Translations under genes and position numbers: made by a program | The notes under the pieces: model-generated | Databases searched by the model: none | Told to the model about the DNA's origin: nothing | Seen by the model: only the letters and a program-made list of their open reading frames with translations | Source: Solirubrobacteraceae bacterium | GTDB taxonomy: Bacteria; Actinomycetota; Thermoleophilia; Solirubrobacterales; Solirubrobacteraceae | Reading direction: 5' to 3' | Assembly (NCBI GenBank): GCA_017882455.1 | Contig: JADGPL010000001.1 | Location: 186,001-250,000 of the forward strand | Length of the DNA: 64,000 bases | Shown here: positions 54,842 to 62,232 of the stretch, one piece after another | How positions within the stretch are numbered: the stretch's first letter is position 1 | Layout of the letters: every line of letters starts with the position of its first letter

Positions 54842-55855
54842 ATGAGTCCCTCGCTCGTCAGTCTCCGCTTCAACAGGAGGCTCATGGCCTACACGGCCAG
54901 CGCGATCTACGGAGCGGCAGCCTTCGACGGCGGGGTCGATGGCCTTCTTCCGAGTGATCCGAGCTTCTCGGTCACGCCCATCCTCGTCACGCTCGCGATC
55001 GCTTTGGCTCTCTTGCCCTTCGGCCCGCGGCTTCCTCGACGATGGCTCGCGCCACTGGGACCGCTCGGCGTAGCGCTCATCGCCCACGCGCTCGCCACCA
55101 CTCCCGGTGCCGGCGACGGTGCCGTCCTGTACATGTGGCCCGTGCTGTGGATGACGTTCTTCTTTGGTCGACGGGGAGCGATGGCGGTAATCGCGTGCGT
55201 GGGCGTGGCTCACGCCGCCGCGCTCCTCTCGCTGCCGGCAGCCAGCAGCTACCCGGGACGCTGGGTGGACGTCATGATCTGCGTGAGCGTGGTGGCCGGG
55301 GTCACCCTGACGCTCGTTCATCGCAACGAGGCGCTGCTCTCCCAACTGGCCGCAGAGGCCAGAATAGACCCGCTCACCGGGCTGCTCAACCGACGCGGCT
55401 TCGACGAGCGCGCGTCGCTCGAGCTCGCGCACGCCAGGCGAGAGGACCGCCCGATCGCGCTTGCCGCGTTCGACATCGACTACTTCAAGTGCATCAACGA
55501 CGAGTGGGGTCACGAGATCGGCGACCGGGTCCTCGCCCGCACCGGCGAGCTGCTGGCGGCTCAATCCAGGGAGATCGACGTGGCCGCCCGCACCGGCGGC
55601 GAGGAGTTCACGGTTCTGTTGCCCGGCAGCGACGGCTCAGACGCGGATGCCTTCACACAACGCGTCCGCGCGGCCCTCGCCGCGAGCGACCCCTCAGGCC
55701 TGCCGACGGTGCGGGTGAGCGCGGGCATCCTCGCCAGCGACACGCCCACGGACATCGAGACGATGCTTCGTGGCGCGGACACGGCCCTCTACAGGGCCAA
55801 GCGCGGGGGCAGGAACCGGACGGTGACCATCAGAGCGGGCCGCGTCCTGCATTAG
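54842..55855 (+). CDS. membrane-bound diguanylate cyclase (GGDEF)
   Basis: 337 aa from the ATG at 54842. About five hydrophobic segments form the N-terminal half (PILVTLAIALALLPFGPRL, VLYMWPVLWMTFFFG, AMAVIACVGVAHAAALLSL, VMICVSVVAGVTLTLVH). The GGDEF domain begins ARIDPLTGLLNRRGFDERA, the metal site is FDIDYFKCINDEWGHEIGDRVL, and the active loop is RTGGEEFTVLLPG (GGEEF, expected to be active). ADTALYRAKRGGRN ends it. It should make cyclic di-GMP from GTP. Possible GTG starts lie upstream. Confidence 0.88.
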   Translation: MSPSLVSLRFNRRLMAYTASAIYGAAAFDGGVDGLLPSDPSFSVTPILVTLAIALALLPFGPRLPRRWLAPLGPLGVALIAHALATTPGAGDGAVLYMWPVLWMTFFFGRRGAMAVIACVGVAHAAALLSLPAASSYPGRWVDVMICVSVVAGVTLTLVHRNEALLSQLAAEARIDPLTGLLNRRGFDERASLELAHARREDRPIALAAFDIDYFKCINDEWGHEIGDRVLARTGELLAAQSREIDVAARTGGEEFTVLLPGSDGSDADAFTQRVRAALAASDPSGLPTVRVSAGILASDTPTDIETMLRGADTALYRAKRGGRNRTVTIRAGRVLH

Positions 55856-55859
55856 CCCG

Positions 55860-56336
55860 CTACACGGCCGGTGGGCTGGCCTGCTGGAGCGCCTTCAGCA
55901 CGAGCGCGTCGTGCTCGGCGGGCTTGACCTTGCGAAGCACCTGGGCGACGCGCCCGTCGGGGTCGATCACGAACGTGGTGCGCTCGTTGCCGAAGTATTT
56001 GCGCCCGTACATCGACTTCTCCGCCCATACGCCGTAGGCCTCGGCGACCGCGTGATCCTCGTCGGCCAGCAGGGGGAAGTTGAGGTCGAACTTCTCGTGG
56101 AATCTCTTGACCTTGGCCACGGGGTCGGGGGAGATCCCCAGGACGGGAGCGCCCACCTTGGCGTAGTCGGCCTGATGGTCTCGCACGCCGCAGGCCTGAG
56201 TGGTGCATCCAGGCGTGTCGGCCTTGGGGTAAAAAAACAGTACGACTGGCGTGCCTCGAAAGTCGGATAGTTTGACGGCGCGGCCATCCTGGTCGGGAAC
56301 CTCAAAGTCTGGGGCTTGGTTTCCTTGCTCGATCAT
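55860..56336 (-). CDS. bcp: thiol peroxidase/peroxiredoxin of the Bcp (PrxQ) family
   Basis: 158 aa. The peroxidatic Cys is in VLFFYPKADTPGCTTQACGVRD (TPGCT), with the likely resolving Cys five residues later, as in PrxQ enzymes. NERTTFVIDPDGRVAQVLRKVKPAEH completes the fold. It reduces hydrogen peroxide and organic peroxides using thioredoxin. TAGGAT ends six bases before the ATG and no Shine-Dalgarno sequence is seen. Confidence 0.95.
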   Translation of the reverse strand: MIEQGNQAPDFEVPDQDGRAVKLSDFRGTPVVLFFYPKADTPGCTTQACGVRDHQADYAKVGAPVLGISPDPVAKVKRFHEKFDLNFPLLADEDHAVAEAYGVWAEKSMYGRKYFGNERTTFVIDPDGRVAQVLRKVKPAEHDALVLKALQQASPPAV

Positions 56337-56562
56337 GGCCTGATCCTAGCCGGCTCGCGGCCATACATCACGACTCCGAGTCGAGCGCAGTCCCGTGGGC
56401 TTGCCGCTACACCGAGCGGCCCCGCAGAGCCTTGAGGCGGGGCTCTGCGTGATGGAGGCAGGTACGGTTCGTCTCGTGGGGCCCCGGTAGGGCTGCCGGT
56501 GGTGTGTCCGGTCCCTGGCTGTCACGCTTGAGGAGGCCGACCGGTATGGCCGATGGGGAGCT
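56337..56562 (+). other. structured leader region before the GGDEF/EAL gene
   Basis: No gene of normal size fits in this 226-base region. It contains GCCGCT-acaccg-AGCGGC, then CGCAGAGCC (56423-56431) pairing with GGCTCTGCG (56441-56449). An alternative pairing GCCCCGC (56419-56425) with GCGGGGC (56437-56443) excludes the second stem. This looks like a switching leader, but I cannot match it to a known riboswitch class. The bcp -10-like box (56343-56348) lies at its left edge. Confidence 0.45.
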
Positions 56563-56605
56563 ATGCGACCGCATCACAGAGGTGGGAGGCCGCTGCGGCG
56601 TCTGA
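56546..56605 (+). CDS. possible 19-aa leader peptide
   Basis: ATG at 56546 has GGAGG nine bases upstream, better placed than any site before the ATG of the main gene at 56563. The ORF (starts MADGELCDRITE) ends with TGA at 56603-56605 inside the first codons of the GGDEF/EAL gene in another frame. It could couple or limit translation of that gene. It may equally be chance. Confidence 0.35.
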   Translation: MADGELCDRITEVGGRCGV

Positions 56606-58599
56606 CCCTGACGCGACAGGTGGCGCTTATGAGCCTTGTCCCGATAGTTGCGCTGGGGTTCATCCTCGCGCGGGTGATCCAGGCACAGGTCGTCTCTCGC
56701 GCATTGAGCGACGCCGATCAATCCGCGCAGCTGATCGCGCGCATCGGGATTCAGCCCCGTCTCACACCCCACGACTTGCGCTACGGCTTGAGTGCGGCGG
56801 GCGTCCGGAGCCTGGATGACCAGCTGCGCGCGCGATCGGTGACGCAGGACCTCGCGCGAATCAAGATCTGGAATACCAAGGACCAGGTCATCTACTCCGA
56901 CGATCACGGCCTGATCGGTCGCACCCTCGCCCCGAGCGACGATCTGTTGAACGCTCTGGCGGGACGGCCCAACGACGCAGAGGTGGTGACTCCCAGCCCA
57001 CACACGGAGACTGCCAGCGAGGTTGGGCTTGGGCAGCTCGTAGAGGTCTACGTGCCTCTGCGTTTCGCAGCCACTGGCCCGCCGGCCGGCGTGTTTGAGA
57101 TCTATCTGAGCTACCGGCCGATCGCGGCGGCGCTCACGCGCAACAAGCGAATGATCGCTCTGCTGGTCGCGATCGGGCTAGCACTCCTATGGTCAATTCT
57201 CTATCGAATCGTCGCCAGAGCCTCGCGCCGGCTACGCCAACAGGCCGACCTGAATGACCGGCTCGCGCGCTATGACCAGCTCACAGGGCTACCGAACCGA
57301 ACGCTGTTCATCGAAGGAATCGAGGATGCGGTCGCGCACAGCAAGCGCCGACCAGGCACGTTTGCGGTGCTGCTGATCGACCTCGATCGATTCACAGAGA
57401 TCAACAACACGCTCGGTACCGCCAACGGCGACCTCGTTCTCTGCGAGATCGCTCACCGTCTTCGCAGCAGCGTGCAAGACGATGCGCTGGTGGGACGCCT
57501 CGCCGGCGACGGATACGCAGTCCTCGTACACGGCGCGCAAGGCATCCCCGACGCACTGAGCGCAGCGGCCGCCATCCAGGCCAGCTTTGAGCCCACGATC
57601 GTGCTTGACGACGTTGAGGTCAGCGTCGAGGCGAGCATCGGCATCGCGGTGATGGGCGAGCACGCCGACGCACCGAACGCCCTGCTGCAACGCGCCGACA
57701 CAGCACTCGCCCACGCCAGATCGCGTCACAGTCCTATCGAGGTCTACTCCCCGGAGCTCGACCAGTTCGATGCCCCTCGATTGACGCTGCTCAGCGAAGT
57801 CCGCGGCGCCCTGGGACGTGGTGAGTTCATCCTTGAGTACCAGCCCCAGATCGAGTTGCCAGGCGGGCGCATCATCGGCGTCGAGGCGCTGGTGCGCTGG
57901 CATCACCCCGAGCATGGTGTGCTCGCTCCACCGCGGTTCATTCCGCTGATCGAGCAGACGGCGCTCATCGGACCCCTCACGCTGGCGCTGATCGACCAGG
58001 CACTCGGCCAGCTCGTGACATGGCGGAAACTCGGGATCGACGTTCAGATGTCGGTCAACCTGTCCGCCCGCAACCTGATTGACGCGGAGCTGCCGCAGCA
58101 GGTCGCCGAGATCCTCGAGCGCCACCGTGTGGCGCCCGACAGGCTCGTGGTGGAGGTCACCGAGAGCGCAGCGATGGACGATCCACACAGAGCGGTGGCA
58201 GTGCTCGCGGCGTTGCGGGACAGCGGCATCGGCGTGTCGGTAGATGACTTCGGGACAGGCAACGCCTCGATCGAGTACCTCGCGAAACTGCCGGCGAGCG
58301 AGATCAAGATCGACCGCTCGTTCATCACCGACATCCTCGATGACCCACGGTCCGAGGCGATCGTCCGCTCGACGATCGACCTCGCTCGCAACCTTGGGCT
58401 CACCGTCGTGGCCGAGGGCATCGAGACCGCGGCGGTCCTGCGCCACCTCACCGCACTTGGCTGCGACATCGCGCAGGGGTACTACATCTCACGACCACAG
58501 CCACCGGAGCGGCTCACGGCGATGCTGAGCGGATCGAGCGAGAGCCGATCGAGCCTCTCCAGCACGAGCAGCGCCACGCCGAAGCTCACTCGCGTCTAA
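56563..58599 (+). CDS. membrane-bound cyclic di-GMP phosphodiesterase (degenerate GGDEF plus EAL)
   Basis: 678 aa. Helix 1 (LMSLVPIVALGFILARVI) and helix 2 (MIALLVAIGLALLWSILYRIV) enclose a periplasmic sensor region of about 160 residues. The GGDEF domain has DQLTGLPNRTLF and LLIDLDRFTEIN, but the catalytic loop reads RLAGDGYAVL, so cyclase activity is unlikely. The EAL domain keeps EALVRWHHP, NLSARNL, EVTESAAMD, SVDDFGTGNAS, KIDRSFI and EGIET, and should be active. It would degrade cyclic di-GMP, opposing the cyclase at 54842. The start is uncertain: the ribosome binding site is too close and a small ORF overlaps. Confidence 0.88.
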   Translation: MRPHHRGGRPLRRLTLTRQVALMSLVPIVALGFILARVIQAQVVSRALSDADQSAQLIARIGIQPRLTPHDLRYGLSAAGVRSLDDQLRARSVTQDLARIKIWNTKDQVIYSDDHGLIGRTLAPSDDLLNALAGRPNDAEVVTPSPHTETASEVGLGQLVEVYVPLRFAATGPPAGVFEIYLSYRPIAAALTRNKRMIALLVAIGLALLWSILYRIVARASRRLRQQADLNDRLARYDQLTGLPNRTLFIEGIEDAVAHSKRRPGTFAVLLIDLDRFTEINNTLGTANGDLVLCEIAHRLRSSVQDDALVGRLAGDGYAVLVHGAQGIPDALSAAAAIQASFEPTIVLDDVEVSVEASIGIAVMGEHADAPNALLQRADTALAHARSRHSPIEVYSPELDQFDAPRLTLLSEVRGALGRGEFILEYQPQIELPGGRIIGVEALVRWHHPEHGVLAPPRFIPLIEQTALIGPLTLALIDQALGQLVTWRKLGIDVQMSVNLSARNLIDAELPQQVAEILERHRVAPDRLVVEVTESAAMDDPHRAVAVLAALRDSGIGVSVDDFGTGNASIEYLAKLPASEIKIDRSFITDILDDPRSEAIVRSTIDLARNLGLTVVAEGIETAAVLRHLTALGCDIAQGYYISRPQPPERLTAMLSGSSESRSSLSSTSSATPKLTRV

Positions 58600-58620
58600 C
58601 CCGCCCGCGACCCCCTCGTG

Positions 58621-58715
58621 GGCAGTCGTGCGCAGCACACAACCGGTGGGAAGGATCCCGCGGCGGCGGAGTCAAGGCAGGTAGCGCACGAGGAAAAAGC
58701 TGTGTGCTGACTGCC
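58621..58715 (+). other. long-range inverted repeat, possible structured 5' leader
   Basis: GGCAGT (58621-58626) and CAGCACACA (58633-58641) together pair, across a 6-base bulge, with TGTGTGCTGACTGCC (58701-58715): 15 base pairs enclosing a 59-base loop. Within the loop GCGCAC (58684-58689) can pair with GTGCGC (58628-58633), a potential pseudoknot, and GGGA-agga-TCCC forms a hairpin. The region lies between the EAL gene stop and the lipoprotein gene. No named RNA family was recognised. Confidence 0.45.
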
Positions 58716-58801
58716 GCCGAAAGCCGGAGGGGAGCGGAATGCCCCCTTCGGTGACCGCAAGCTGCTTCGTCCCCGATACCGAACTACAGGAGAACACTCC
58801 A

Positions 58802-60355
58802 GTGCCAAGATCGTCAATCCTTGCCCTCGCGGGCATAGCCCTTGCCCTCGCCGGGTGCGGCAGCTCCAGCAAGACGGGCTCCTCCGGTTCGACAACGGCC
58901 GCGGCGGGCGTTGCCACGACGTCGAGTGCAAGCTCGTCTCCTTTTCTGGCAAGTCTGGGGACTGTCAGCAAGGTCGCCTCCACGGTCCCCGCCAACGGCG
59001 ACGTGAATCCGTACGGCATCGTTCTGGTTCCCACCAGCGTGGGCAAGCTCCAGGCGGGCCAGATGCTGATCAGCAACTTCAACGCCAAGGAAAGTGCAAA
59101 GGAGACCGGTCAGGGCACCGGCACGACGATCGTGCAGGTCTCGACCGCCGGGAAGGTCTCGCCGTTCGCGACGATCGATGCCAAGACGCTCCCCGGACCA
59201 TGTCCAGGCGGCGTCGGGCTGACGACGGCGCTCAACATCCTGCCGGGCGGCTACGTCGTCGTGGGCAGCCTGCCAACGACCAACGGCAAGTCAGCGACCG
59301 CGAAGTACGGCTGCCTGATTGTGCTCGACAGCGAAGGTAAGACGGTCGAGACGATCGCCAGCAAGAACATCCAGGGTCCCTGGGACTCGACCGCTAAGAG
59401 CGAAGGCTCCAAGACCATGCTGTTCGTCAGCAACGCGCTCAATGGCGGTGCCGCGAAGGGCATCCACACGATCGACAACTCGACCGTGCTGCGGATCGAA
59501 CTGGAATCCGGCGAACACCAGATGCCGAAGGTGCTGAGCGAAACGGTGATCGCCAAGGGCATCCCCTGGATTGATTCGGCAGAAGCCCTCGTGCTCGGCC
59601 CGACCGGACTCGCACTCGCCTCCGACGGCACGCTGTATGTGGCCTCGACCGAAGACAGCAAGATCCTCGCGATCTCCGAAGCAATGACGCGCACGACGCC
59701 CGCCGCGAAAGGCGGCACCGTCCTCACCGAAGGCGGCCACCTCAAGGAACCGCTCGGCATGGTGCTCGCACCCAACGGCAACATCATCACGAGCAACGGT
59801 GGCGACGGCAACATGGTCGAAACCACGCCCGCCGGCCAGCAGGTCGCCGTGCAGAGCGCCGACAAGAAGACCGGCGCCGGATCGCTATTCGGCCTGGTGA
59901 TCGCCCCAGAAAGCAAGGGCATCTACTTCGTAGACGACGGCGAAAACACGCTGAACCTCTTGCACGAAGGCCAGCCGGCCACACCAACCACATCGAGCAC
60001 CGCAGCATCCTCGACCGCGCCAAGCGAAAGCTCCCCCAAGCCCGCGGCATCCGCCACGACCGGCGGCGGCGAAGCGCTCAGCCTCGAAGCGAACCCCGAA
60101 GGCCAGCTGAAATACAGCAAGACGGCGCTGAGCGCAAAGGCGGGAAAGGTCTCGATCGACTTCACCAACATGGCGCCACTGGTCCACAACATGACCGTGG
60201 CGTCAGCCTCGGGCGCGGTCGTCGGAGCCACGCCGACATTCCAGGGCGGCTCAAAGACGCTGACGCTGAACATCAAGCCCGGCACCTACAAGTTCTACTG
60301 CTCAGTCCCGGGACACCGAATGGCCGGAATGGAAGGCACGCTGACAGTCAAGTAG
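58802..60355 (+). CDS. lipoprotein with NHL-like beta-propeller and C-terminal cupredoxin domain
   Basis: 517 aa from the GTG at 58802, with AGGAG nine bases upstream. The signal is lipoprotein-type (ILALAGIALALAGCGSSS; lipobox LAGC). A Ser/Thr/Gly linker leads to repeats such as DSAEALVLGPTGLALASDGTLYVAS, LKEPLGMVLAPNGNIITSNGGDGNMVE and LFGLVIAPESKGIYFVDDGENTLNLL, typical of NHL/six-bladed propellers. After another Ser/Thr/Pro linker the last 100 residues form a plastocyanin-like domain, with copper ligands in PLVHNMTV and YCSVPGHRMAGMEG (His, Cys, His, Met). Likely an extracellular copper electron carrier tethered to the membrane. GAA is favoured for Glu. Confidence 0.85.
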   Translation: MPRSSILALAGIALALAGCGSSSKTGSSGSTTAAAGVATTSSASSSPFLASLGTVSKVASTVPANGDVNPYGIVLVPTSVGKLQAGQMLISNFNAKESAKETGQGTGTTIVQVSTAGKVSPFATIDAKTLPGPCPGGVGLTTALNILPGGYVVVGSLPTTNGKSATAKYGCLIVLDSEGKTVETIASKNIQGPWDSTAKSEGSKTMLFVSNALNGGAAKGIHTIDNSTVLRIELESGEHQMPKVLSETVIAKGIPWIDSAEALVLGPTGLALASDGTLYVASTEDSKILAISEAMTRTTPAAKGGTVLTEGGHLKEPLGMVLAPNGNIITSNGGDGNMVETTPAGQQVAVQSADKKTGAGSLFGLVIAPESKGIYFVDDGENTLNLLHEGQPATPTTSSTAASSTAPSESSPKPAASATTGGGEALSLEANPEGQLKYSKTALSAKAGKVSIDFTNMAPLVHNMTVASASGAVVGATPTFQGGSKTLTLNIKPGTYKFYCSVPGHRMAGMEGTLTVK

Positions 60356-60444
60356 ACGCCACCACCAAAGACGCCGAAGCCGATGCGGGCGATGCGCCAT
60401 CCCGAGCAGCGGCGACAACCTAGCCCGAGAAAGGTGAGTTCACA

Positions 60445-61320
60445 ATGAGAGTGCCCACGCTTTTGCTTTTCACCCTTGCTGCGCTGGTTGGAGCAGCGGT
60501 GGCCGTGCTGCCAGCTCTCGCTGCTGCCCCGTCCGAAACGAAGCTCGAAGTCAACGAAAACTGTGTCGAGAACAACTGGCCGTGCTGGGCAGCCGCCGGC
60601 TCGGGATCCAAACCGGTACCCGCGAGCAAGATCACGATCGCCGCCGGTGGCGAAGTCACGTTCACCGACAACACGACCACCAAGGCGAACATCGCGTGGA
60701 TGGGAGCCGCACCGACCTGCTCGTCCAGCGTGCCGGTGAGCCCCGCCCCACCCCAGACACCCTGGGAAGGCAAGTGCAAGTTCGAGCAGCCTGGGACCTA
60801 CAAGTTCGAAAGCTCGACCCTCTTCAACGGTGGACCATCCTTGGACTACACCAAGTATGAAATCGTCGTGGAAAGCACCGCCACTCCCACCACGACGACC
60901 ACAACACCGCCGACCACAACGACGAGCACCCCCACAGCACCGCACGAACCCAGCCCCGGCTACGGCTCGCCCGTTGAAGGAGCACCCAGGGCACTCAAGC
61001 TCGCCGCCAGCCAGCACGGATCGACACTGCGCGGCTCGATCAAGGTGTCCCAGGCCGACTCCGGCGGACGACTGGAAGTCGCCCTGTTCGCCGCCGGCGC
61101 CCCTCTGGCCAAGACGCAGCACGCTGCGCAGGTGCGCATCGGGCGGCTTGTGCGCTCAGCATTGAAGGCCGGCAGTATGTCCTTCTCGGTGCCACTGAGC
61201 GCCAAGGGCAAGGCCTCATTGCGCCGCCACCGGCGCCTGACGTTGACGGTGAAGATCACGCTCACACCGCTTCGCGGCGCGGCGGTCACAACCACCCGCA
61301 GCGTCGTCATGCACTCCTGA
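60445..61320 (+). CDS. secreted protein with cupredoxin-like N-terminal domain
   Basis: 291 aa. Signal peptide LLLFTLAALVGAAVAVLPALAAA. The first domain reads ITIAAGGEVTFTDNTTTKANIAWM, later KFEQPGTYKFESSTLFNGG and YTKYEIVVES, the strand pattern of a cupredoxin fold. No complete type-1 copper site is seen (Cys present, but no CxxxH-like cluster). A Thr/Pro-rich linker (about 145-175) leads to a basic beta-rich C-terminal domain like the tail of the peptidase at 12416. AAAGGTGA before the ATG is a plausible ribosome binding site. It follows the lipoprotein gene by 89 bases and shares its GAA codon preference. Confidence 0.75.
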   Translation: MRVPTLLLFTLAALVGAAVAVLPALAAAPSETKLEVNENCVENNWPCWAAAGSGSKPVPASKITIAAGGEVTFTDNTTTKANIAWMGAAPTCSSSVPVSPAPPQTPWEGKCKFEQPGTYKFESSTLFNGGPSLDYTKYEIVVESTATPTTTTTTPPTTTTSTPTAPHEPSPGYGSPVEGAPRALKLAASQHGSTLRGSIKVSQADSGGRLEVALFAAGAPLAKTQHAAQVRIGRLVRSALKAGSMSFSVPLSAKGKASLRRHRRLTLTVKITLTPLRGAAVTTTRSVVMHS

Positions 61321-61332
61321 GCGGCCTTGCCC

Positions 61333-62187
61333 TCACCGCAGCAGTCGCGAGAGCCTGCGGTCCTTGAGCACGCGCCCCTCGGTCTGACAGGTGGGGCAGT
61401 AGGCGATCACGTAGTCCTCGAAGTGGACCGCCTGCATCACGGTGCCACAGCGTGGACAGGGCTCGCCCTGATGGCGGTGGATCCTCAGAGGCATGGGCAG
61501 CTTGTCGGGGATCGGCAGGCTGACCGCCTGCTCGTAGTGGGCGATGGCCTGCCCGAGCGTCTCGACGATCGCGGCCCTGAGCGCCTCTGCCTCGGCCTCG
61601 TCGAGATCGGCGCCGCGCTTGTAGGGCGAGAGCTTGGCCAGCCAGAGGATCTCATCGACCCAGGAGCGTCCGATGCCGGCGATCGTGCGCTGGTCGCGCA
61701 GCAGCGTGTGCAGCGGGCGCGGGGCGGCCAGGAGGTCTTTCAGGTGGGCCCACCCACCCGGATCTGGCCAGGCCTCCGGTCCGAGCGTGGCGAGTGCCTC
61801 GTCCTGCTCCAGGTCGTGCGCCGCCAGGAGCTTGACCCAGGCCGCCTGCTTGGAGCCGAACTCGCGCAGGCGCAGCTCGCGTCCGCCCTCGATCCTCACG
61901 AGCAGCCGCGAGGTGCGATCGCGCGGCCCGGCGTGCTTGTCATAGAGCTGCAGCCTGCCGGCGGACATCAGGTGGATGAGCAGCGCCAGCTCGCGATCGG
62001 TCTCGACGATCAGGTGCTTTCCCCGGCGGCGCACCGATGCGATCCGCTGGCCCGCGAGCGCCGAGAGCGGCGGCTCGAAGGTCTTCAGGGCGTTGATTCC
62101 GGGCGCCAGCGCCGATTCGATCTGCGCGCCGCCGAGCGCGCCGCTGAGCAGGCGCGCGGTGATCTCGACCTCGGGCAGCTCCGGCAT
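61333..62187 (-). CDS. formamidopyrimidine-DNA glycosylase family protein (Fpg/Nei)
   Basis: 284 aa from the ATG at 62187, which gives the obligatory MPELPEVE N-terminus with catalytic Pro2 and Glu3; a TTG two codons earlier would bury it. TAGGAT ends nine bases upstream. The helix-two-turn-helix is DQRTIAGIGRSWVDEILW, and the C-terminal zinc finger has CPRCG and CPTC. It excises oxidised bases from DNA. Details in the finger (RVLKDRRLSRLLR rather than the usual QR at the tip) leave Fpg versus Nei open. Confidence 0.93.
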   Translation of the reverse strand: MPELPEVEITARLLSGALGGAQIESALAPGINALKTFEPPLSALAGQRIASVRRRGKHLIVETDRELALLIHLMSAGRLQLYDKHAGPRDRTSRLLVRIEGGRELRLREFGSKQAAWVKLLAAHDLEQDEALATLGPEAWPDPGGWAHLKDLLAAPRPLHTLLRDQRTIAGIGRSWVDEILWLAKLSPYKRGADLDEAEAEALRAAIVETLGQAIAHYEQAVSLPIPDKLPMPLRIHRHQGEPCPRCGTVMQAVHFEDYVIAYCPTCQTEGRVLKDRRLSRLLR

Positions 62188-62232
62188 CGCCAACCCATCC
62201 TAGGGCGGCGGTGCCGGAGCGCAGAGGGTCCG

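Noticed and set aside
54692-55564. N-terminal extension of the minus-strand gene ending at 54053
   Set aside because: It lies antisense to the GGDEF domain, which has intact motifs; the real start is likely the ATG at 54691.
56423-56470. Group II intron domain V remnant (GAGCC…TACGGTTC)
   Set aside because: The two strands of the expected domain V stem do not pair at the proper spacing and no reverse transcriptase fragment is nearby.
56337-56562. Cyclic di-GMP-I (GEMM) riboswitch before the EAL gene
   Set aside because: The conserved GGGCAAACC and ACGCAAAGCC blocks are missing.
56407-57003. Minus-strand 198-codon frame before and inside the EAL gene
   Set aside because: Most of it is antisense to the EAL gene; the leader part shows no family similarity.
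58640-58700. Cobalamin riboswitch, from AGTCAAGGCAGGTAGC resembling a B12 box
   Set aside because: The match to the B12 box is poor and the rest of the aptamer is not recognisable.
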